From an uncultured beta proteobacterium (lineage in GTDB: Bacteria; Pseudomonadota; Gammaproteobacteria; Burkholderiales; Burkholderiaceae_C): DNA of 34,340 nucleotides. The stretch spans positions 1 through 34,340 of the forward strand of contig CAIMSP010000144.1 in assembly GCA_903844215.1 (NCBI GenBank), given 5' to 3'. Below are positions 33,172-34,340 of this stretch, one piece after another; the stretch's first letter is position 1; each line of letters starts with the position of its first letter. Position numbers and translations under genes: made by a program. The notes below the pieces were generated by a model that searched no databases, was not told the origin of the DNA, and saw only the letters and a list, made by a program, of their open reading frames with translations.

Positions 33172-34035
33172 TCAGGCGGCTTGCGCCATCGCGCTGCGCC
33201 AGGGCGCCACGCGCGGCTGGCGTGGCGCATCCTGCAAGGAGGTGATGTGATCCCCCAGCGACAAGATGTCGTCGGCTTCGGCGCCGTAGAGTTCCCGCAG
33301 CAAGGCCGGGGTCAGCTCGGTGGACGCGCCGTCGTACACGACCCGGCCCTGGTGCAGGGCGATGGTGCGGGGGCAGTACTTCATGGCGACGTTCACCTGG
33401 TGCAGCGAGACCACGACGGTGCAGCCGTCCTCGCGATTCACGCGCGCCAGAATGTCCATGACGTTGCGCGAGGACTCGGGGTCGAGCGAGGCAATGGGCT
33501 CGTCTGCCAGGATCACCTTGGCGCCTTGCACCAGGGCGCGGGCAATGGCGGCGCGTTGCTGTTGACCACCGGACAGCGTGCCGGCGCGTTGCGCCCAGCA
33601 GTCGGCGATGCCCACGCGGCGCAAGGCGTCGATGCCGCAGGCAATTTCAGCGCGCGTGAACCAGCGCATCAGGCTGCGCCAAAGTGGCACGCGGTGCAGC
33701 GTTCCGGCCAGCACATTGACAATCACCGGCAGGCGGTCCACCAGGTTGAATTGCTGGAACACAAAGCCCACGCCCGAGCGTGTGCGGCGAATGTCGGCGT
33801 CGATGAGGCCGCCGCTCTGCACGCTTTGACCATGGATCTGCACCAGGCCGGCGCAGGCCTTGTCACCGGCCATCAGGCCTGCCATGTGGCGCAACAGCGT
33901 GGATTTTCCGGAGCCCGAGGCGCCAATCAACGCCACCATCTCGCCCGCGCGAATGTCCAGATGGATGTCATTCAGGGCGCGGCGGCCGCCGGGAAAGGTC
34001 TTGTTCAGTGCCTGGATATGGATGGCGGTAATCAT
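33172..34035 (-). CDS. phnC: Phosphonate ABC transporter ATPase PhnC
   Basis: The 287-aa ATPase has Walker [11 protein letters not shown]-loop FVFQQFNLV, signature LSGGQQQR, Walker [13 protein letters not shown] and the switch His in [11 protein letters not shown]. The residues after position 245 form a family-variable tail. AGGAG lies 5 bp before the ATG. It is the first gene of phnCDE behind a Pho-type promoter at 34059-34092. Confidence 0.96.
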   Translation of the reverse strand: MITAIHIQALNKTFPGGRRALNDIHLDIRAGEMVALIGASGSGKSTLLRHMAGLMAGDKACAGLVQIHGQSVQSGGLIDADIRRTRSGVGFVFQQFNLVDRLPVIVNVLAGTLHRVPLWRSLMRWFTRAEIACGIDALRRVGIADCWAQRAGTLSGGQQQRAAIARALVQGAKVILADEPIASLDPESSRNVMDILARVNREDGCTVVVSLHQVNVAMKYCPRTIALHQGRVVYDGASTELTPALLRELYGAEADDILSLGDHITSLQDAPRQPRVAPWRSAMAQAA

Positions 34036-34058
34036 GCTGACTCCTATTCGTTGCGCGC

Positions 34059-34092
34059 ACCTTAGCCCGGCAATGTGACGAAAAGATGTCGG
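34059..34092 (-). promoter_or_regulatory. Pho box and -10 for phnCDE
   Basis: On the minus strand CCGACAT, spacer CTTT and TCGTCAC (34092-34075) each match CTGTCAY at 5 of 7. Ten bases on lies TAAGGT at 34064-34059. A short leader with AGGAG follows, then the phnC ATG. The site lies in the last codons of the AT-rich partial gene upstream. Confidence 0.62.
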
Positions 34093-34340
34093 TTTTTGCT
34101 CGCGCCAGCAGTTTTCATTTCTTTGCCAATATCTATGTATTCTTTTATTAGCCTTACGCTAGTTTTTTTGCTTTTGGCGTACCACATGGTTTCTTGCAAT
34201 ACCCAAAGATTCGGTATCCAAAAACATGGACCACGCATAGCGCATAAAAATCCATCATCAGCAAGCAAAACAAATCCTAGCCCAGCATAGATTTTGTCAA
34301 GTTGAGAATCTACATAAGTGCTTGACCATTTGTCTATGTG
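34062..34340 (-). CDS. C-terminal part of a phage-type GNAT-like protein (cut by the window edge)
   Basis: One minus-strand frame stays open from the window edge to the stop at 34062, giving 92 residues. It contains [20 protein letters not shown] and, further on, [20 protein letters not shown], which resembles the ELxWxV...RLL core of small phage-encoded acetyltransferase-like proteins. The region is clearly AT-richer than the phn genes, so it looks foreign. The N-terminal part lies outside the window. The similarity is recalled from pattern only, and the family call is tentative. Confidence 0.5.
   Translation of the reverse strand, partial: HIDKWSSTYVDSQLDKIYAGLGFVLLADDGFLCAMRGPCFWIPNLWVLQETMWYAKSKKTSVRLIKEYIDIGKEMKTAGASKNRHLFVTLPG

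Noticed and set aside
34075..34290. Plus-strand 71-codon frame with a hydrophobic N-terminus
   Set aside because: It overlaps the minus-strand frame that runs to the window edge, which has more protein-like content. Hydrophobicity is expected from AT-rich antisense.
1..34340. CRISPR arrays and insertion sequences
   Set aside because: No regularly spaced direct repeats were seen, and no transposase-like protein or IS-type terminal repeats.

Overview
The window looks like chromosomal DNA of a GC-rich betaproteobacterium, most likely Burkholderiales and Comamonadaceae-like. This rests on gene families and composition only; there is no rRNA or tRNA to confirm it. The core (about 5.0-34.05 kb) is almost entirely a phosphorus-starvation locus. 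It is bounded on the left by a lower-GC integrase/helicase island (1 to about 4.98 kb) and on the right by an AT-rich, phage-like gene fragment that runs off the window (34.06-34.34 kb).

Left island: a Rad3/XPD-like SF2 helicase of a type common in mobile and defence islands, a gene-poor stretch, and a P4-type tyrosine integrase with a small set of AGCTACCCA repeats just upstream. Next come a TPR/ATP-grasp protein and a minus-strand operon of secreted phosphate-scavenging proteins: a 176-aa exported protein, alkaline phosphatase, a small exported protein and an ENPP-like lipoprotein. A second minus-strand operon (DUF2252, M14 carboxypeptidase, alpha/beta hydrolase, CYTH-CHAD protein) runs head-to-head with olsA. 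The plus strand then carries a membrane-lipid remodelling set: olsA, olsB (ornithine lipid), plcP and agt (phospholipid to diacylglycerol to glycolipid). After it come ppk1 and sixA (polyphosphate and phosphohistidine), converging on a histone-H1-like gene.

The last 11.6 kb is a complete-looking C-P lyase pathway: phnGHIJKLM plus a hexapeptide-repeat transferase on the minus strand, phnF-DUF1045-phnN on the plus strand, and the phnCDE transporter on the minus strand. No phnP is present. The DUF1045 protein has two HxT/S motifs typical of 2H phosphoesterases and may take its place.

The most striking regulatory signal is a set of seven Pho-box-like sites, at 10.87, 15.44, 16.31, 19.18, 28.97, 29.07 and 34.08 kb. 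In each, CTGTCAY-like heptamers repeat every 11 bp and end exactly 10 bp before a -10-like hexamer that faces a gene of the locus. The sequence therefore supports one PhoB-type regulon joining secreted phosphatases, lipid replacement, polyphosphate and phosphonate use. I saw no CRISPR array, rRNA, tRNA or intact insertion sequence.
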